Positions 6,408 to 8,459 of a stretch of DNA of 8,459 nucleotides are shown one piece after another. Within the stretch, counting starts at the first letter, position 1, and each line of letters starts with the position of its first letter. Under the pieces are notes generated by a model, which had not been told where the DNA came from, did no database searches, and saw nothing but the letters and a program-made list of their open reading frames with translations. The position numbers and the translations under genes are program-made. The DNA is from an uncultured Clostridia bacterium (lineage in GTDB: Bacteria; Bacillota; Clostridia; Christensenellales; Borkfalkiaceae): positions 1 through 8,459 of the forward strand of contig CAKQME010000027.1 of NCBI GenBank assembly GCA_934254815.1, read 5' to 3'.

Positions 6408-8378
6408 TCAGACGATAAGTCCGCTGGTTACGCTGCTTCCGTTAGCTTCGTTTTTGCCTATAATTCCGCCGGTTACGTCGGAATAAACCGAGTCGATCAA
6501 CGTGACGTAAGAAGTGTCGCCGCCGCGCGAGTCTGCACGATTCGGATTAACGCCTGTGCCTTTGCAGTTCTGCGCCGTTCCGTTATTCGAGCCGATTAGC
6601 GAACCGACTTTCACATACGCCGTAAGATTTACATATCTGCGCGTGCTTCCGAATTTCCAGGCTTCGGCGTTTTGTTCTGAACCGGCGGAGAACGATCCGC
6701 TTACGACGCAGGACGTAATCTTTGAATTGTTGCGCCCTGCAATGCCGCCGACGGAACTGTTCGAAGTAAGATAGGATACATGGCTTGTGTTGAAACCGCC
6801 GAGCGCGCCGAACCCCATTCCGAGATAATTCGAAACTTTATATGTTATATCGGCTTCGACCTTACAGTCGCTTACGTTGCCGTTGTTTACGGCGACTATG
6901 CCGCCGAAACAATAATCGTTTTTATAATATAAATTCCTTTGCGCAGACGAAATGAACGTGAAATAAATTCCGATGTGATTAGAAGTCGAAAAGTTCACTC
7001 TGCCGACGATTTTACAGCCTGAGATTGTACCGCCGTTATAAACGGCAATCCCGCCGAAGTTGCCGCTTGTTTCTCCGTAAGACGGGAAATAATTACTGGT
7101 GTTATCGAAATAATCCGCGGTATAAGAAATTGCCGAAATCGTCAGATTCCTTATCTCGCCGCCGTTCTCGTAAAACAGCCCTCCGTAGGTCGCGTTTTTG
7201 GCATTTATGTTTTCTATCGTGTGACCGTCGCCGTCAAATACACCGACGAATTTCTTGTTTCCATCTTTACCTAAGGGCGTCCAGTCGTTTGAAAGCCGCA
7301 AATCCGCGCCGAGGTAATATTTGCCCGAAAGATTTGATTCTATATTGCGAAGTTTTACAAGCGAATCGATTTTTGAATACGACTCGTCGACTTTTTTACA
7401 GACTAAACAACGTAATCCGCGATAATCGTGTCCGAGGGAGGAAATGGTCGCGCCGGGAGTTATCACGAAACCGCAGATTGAACAGTAAACCTCGTCCGTT
7501 TTCCCGCTTTTGTCACAAGTCGGGGCATACCCTTTTCTCGTAGTCGGCGCATGGGTTTTAGGTAGTTCAACGGAAAATTTGAACGTTTTGCCGTCCACTT
7601 CGATATAATAATCGGTTTTTCCCTCATTCGAACAAGTCGGTTCAACCGAAATAACGGTTCTATAATCGTTTTCGTTCAGCACGGGGATAAACGTTTCTTT
7701 AAAGTGGGCCGAATCTCTTTTGCAATATCTGACTAGCACGCCCCCTGCGTTAAAATCGGGCGCCGTTTTCACCGAGTTTTCCGTCCAGTCATGCCCCGAA
7801 CGCGGCAAAACCGTTTTTTCGGTTCTTTCGGAACATCCGTCGTTAAGACAATGCTTGCTTTTAAATCCGTCGGTCGTACAAGTCGGTTCGACGTCTGTTA
7901 TATAATCTTCCGAAAAATCATGTCCGAGCGGATCGCCGTATTCGAATGTTTCGCGTCCTTTTTCTCCGCAAGAGCAGCTGTAATAGTAAGCCGCGCTCTT
8001 TGTGCAAGTCTGTTTTGACGCAAAATATTTTTCGCTTATCGATTTTTCGTCGAATACATGTACATGTTCGTCCGATTTCCACTTCGCAAACACTGAAAGA
8101 TTAGACGAAAGCGGTACGTTTAACAGCGAATTCATGGTAAAAGGTTTTTCCCACGAATCTTTGTCCCAAAACCAGCCGACGAAAGAATCGTTTTCTCTTT
8201 CGGGGTCGGTCGGCATTTTCAACACTTCTTCGCCGTTGGTATTGATTGTAGCGTAGATAGCGTTATCGACATAAAAATCGACTTTGAATTCAATATTGTC
8301 GCAGGAGACAAACATCATCGCTACCGATAATAGCAACGTTAAAAAAGCACTGACTTTAAGAACAGAATGTTTTAACAC
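6408..8378 (-). CDS. Probable surface lipoprotein with InlB-type repeat, Cys/His modules and GLUG repeats
   Basis: This 656-residue protein begins with a signal peptide (basic MLKHSVLK, hydrophobic core 9-24) ending in FVSC. C26 is a likely lipidation site, although F at -3 is unusual. Residues about 30-100 resemble an InlB-type beta-grasp repeat (Flg_new-like), with FVGWFWD and a closing VFAKW. Residues about 105-330 are a run of irregular Cys/His modules with recurring (V)EPTC or APTC (C167, C249, C288), paired cysteines (C135/C137, C177/C182, C299/C302, C324/C327) and GHD (152, 195, 316). Residues about 335-656 carry GLUG-type beta-helix repeats (GG-I-A-x-N-x-G), at about 399, 441, 491, 543, 591 and 636, four with a cysteine at the same place. 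Such architecture suggests an extracellular binding or adhesion role (inference). The start is GTG at 8378 with GAGGAG six bases upstream. There is no C-terminal sortase motif. Confidence 0.8.
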   Translation of the reverse strand: MLKHSVLKVSAFLTLLLSVAMMFVSCDNIEFKVDFYVDNAIYATINTNGEEVLKMPTDPERENDSFVGWFWDKDSWEKPFTMNSLLNVPLSSNLSVFAKWKSDEHVHVFDEKSISEKYFASKQTCTKSAAYYYSCSCGEKGRETFEYGDPLGHDFSEDYITDVEPTCTTDGFKSKHCLNDGCSERTEKTVLPRSGHDWTENSVKTAPDFNAGGVLVRYCKRDSAHFKETFIPVLNENDYRTVISVEPTCSNEGKTDYYIEVDGKTFKFSVELPKTHAPTTRKGYAPTCDKSGKTDEVYCSICGFVITPGATISSLGHDYRGLRCLVCKKVDESYSKIDSLVKLRNIESNLSGKYYLGADLRLSNDWTPLGKDGNKKFVGVFDGDGHTIENINAKNATYGGLFYENGGEIRNLTISAISYTADYFDNTSNYFPSYGETSGNFGGIAVYNGGTISGCKIVGRVNFSTSNHIGIYFTFISSAQRNLYYKNDYCFGGIVAVNNGNVSDCKVEADITYKVSNYLGMGFGALGGFNTSHVSYLTSNSSVGGIAGRNNSKITSCVVSGSFSAGSEQNAEAWKFGSTRRYVNLTAYVKVGSLIGSNNGTAQNCKGTGVNPNRADSRGGDTSYVTLIDSVYSDVTGGIIGKNEANGSSVTSGLIV

Positions 8379-8383
8379 AATAT

Positions 8384-8390
8384 TCTCCTC
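8384..8390 (-). promoter_or_regulatory. Ribosome binding site supporting the GTG start of the lipoprotein
   Basis: GAGGAGA on the - strand lies five bases before the GTG at 8378 and, together with the signal peptide that follows directly, decides the start. I see a TATATA-rich stretch (about 8405-8412) that might serve as a -10, but no convincing -35. Confidence 0.75.
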
Positions 8391-8434
8391 TGTCTCGTTT
8401 CAACTTTATATATGACAATTTAAAAAGTTTTTGT

Positions 8435-8457
8435 TCATCTATTAAAGTAATAGATGA
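8435..8457. promoter_or_regulatory. 10-bp inverted repeat upstream of the lipoprotein gene
   Basis: TCATCTATTA and TAATAGATGA form a perfect 10-bp inverted repeat with a 3-nt centre, 57-79 bp upstream of the lipoprotein start. The short centre and low GC content fit a dyad operator better than a terminator hairpin. What lies beyond the window edge is unknown, so it could also belong to a neighbouring divergent gene. Confidence 0.5.
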
Positions 8458-8459
8458 CC

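Noticed and set aside
7025..7543. A + strand 172-codon frame opposite the lipoprotein gene
   Set aside because: The product is very rich in Arg and Ser, as expected from the complement of the lipoprotein frame, and has no ribosome binding site.

Overview
The window looks like a chromosomal stretch from an anaerobic, fermentative member of the Clostridia. Three things point there: a complete NAD-linked [FeFe]-hydrogenase operon, strong AGGAGG-type ribosome binding sites on most genes with GTG and TTG starts in use, and AT-rich intergenic DNA with sharp sigma-A style promoters. A Christensenellales-like uncultured gut lineage is my guess only; there is no rRNA or other marker to test it. I see no sign of phage, transposase or CRISPR.

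Layout. Positions 1-308 hold two near-identical ~130 bp direct repeats and a diverged partial third copy, each carrying nested inverted repeats. Positions 309-590 are a regulatory region with a textbook TTGACA-N17-TATAAT promoter and an AT-rich leader of about 170 nt. Positions 591-4718 on the + strand encode hydC-hydB-hydA, tightly spaced and closed by a 17-bp GC-rich hairpin at 4743-4780. The rest of the window is on the - strand: an XRE-type DNA-binding protein with two membrane segments (4829-5365), a start-less C-terminal remnant of a membrane protein (5465-5605), a terminator (5614-5647), a JAMM/JAB metalloprotease-like protein (5725-6174) overlapped by a small cysteine-rich protein (6149-6343), and a 656-residue probable surface lipoprotein (6408-8378). 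An inverted repeat at 8435-8457 lies upstream of the lipoprotein gene.

How the genes work together. HydC (NuoE-like), HydB (NuoF-like, with fused thioredoxin-like and ferredoxin domains) and HydA (H-cluster subunit) form the soluble trimeric hydrogenase. This enzyme class couples oxidation of NADH and reduced ferredoxin to H2 production (electron confurcation) or the reverse. One point deserves attention: the first H-cluster motif in HydA reads TSCSPGW rather than TSCCPGW. The maturases HydE, HydF and HydG are not in this window.

The - strand genes have no obvious link to hydrogen metabolism. The XRE protein has a near-leaderless extended -10 promoter preceded by two 15-bp direct repeats 22 bp apart, a plausible operator. 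The lipoprotein, the Cys-rich protein and the JAMM protein run in the same direction, with only 64 bp between the first two and no convincing terminator there. They may be co-transcribed, but no shared function can be read from the sequence.
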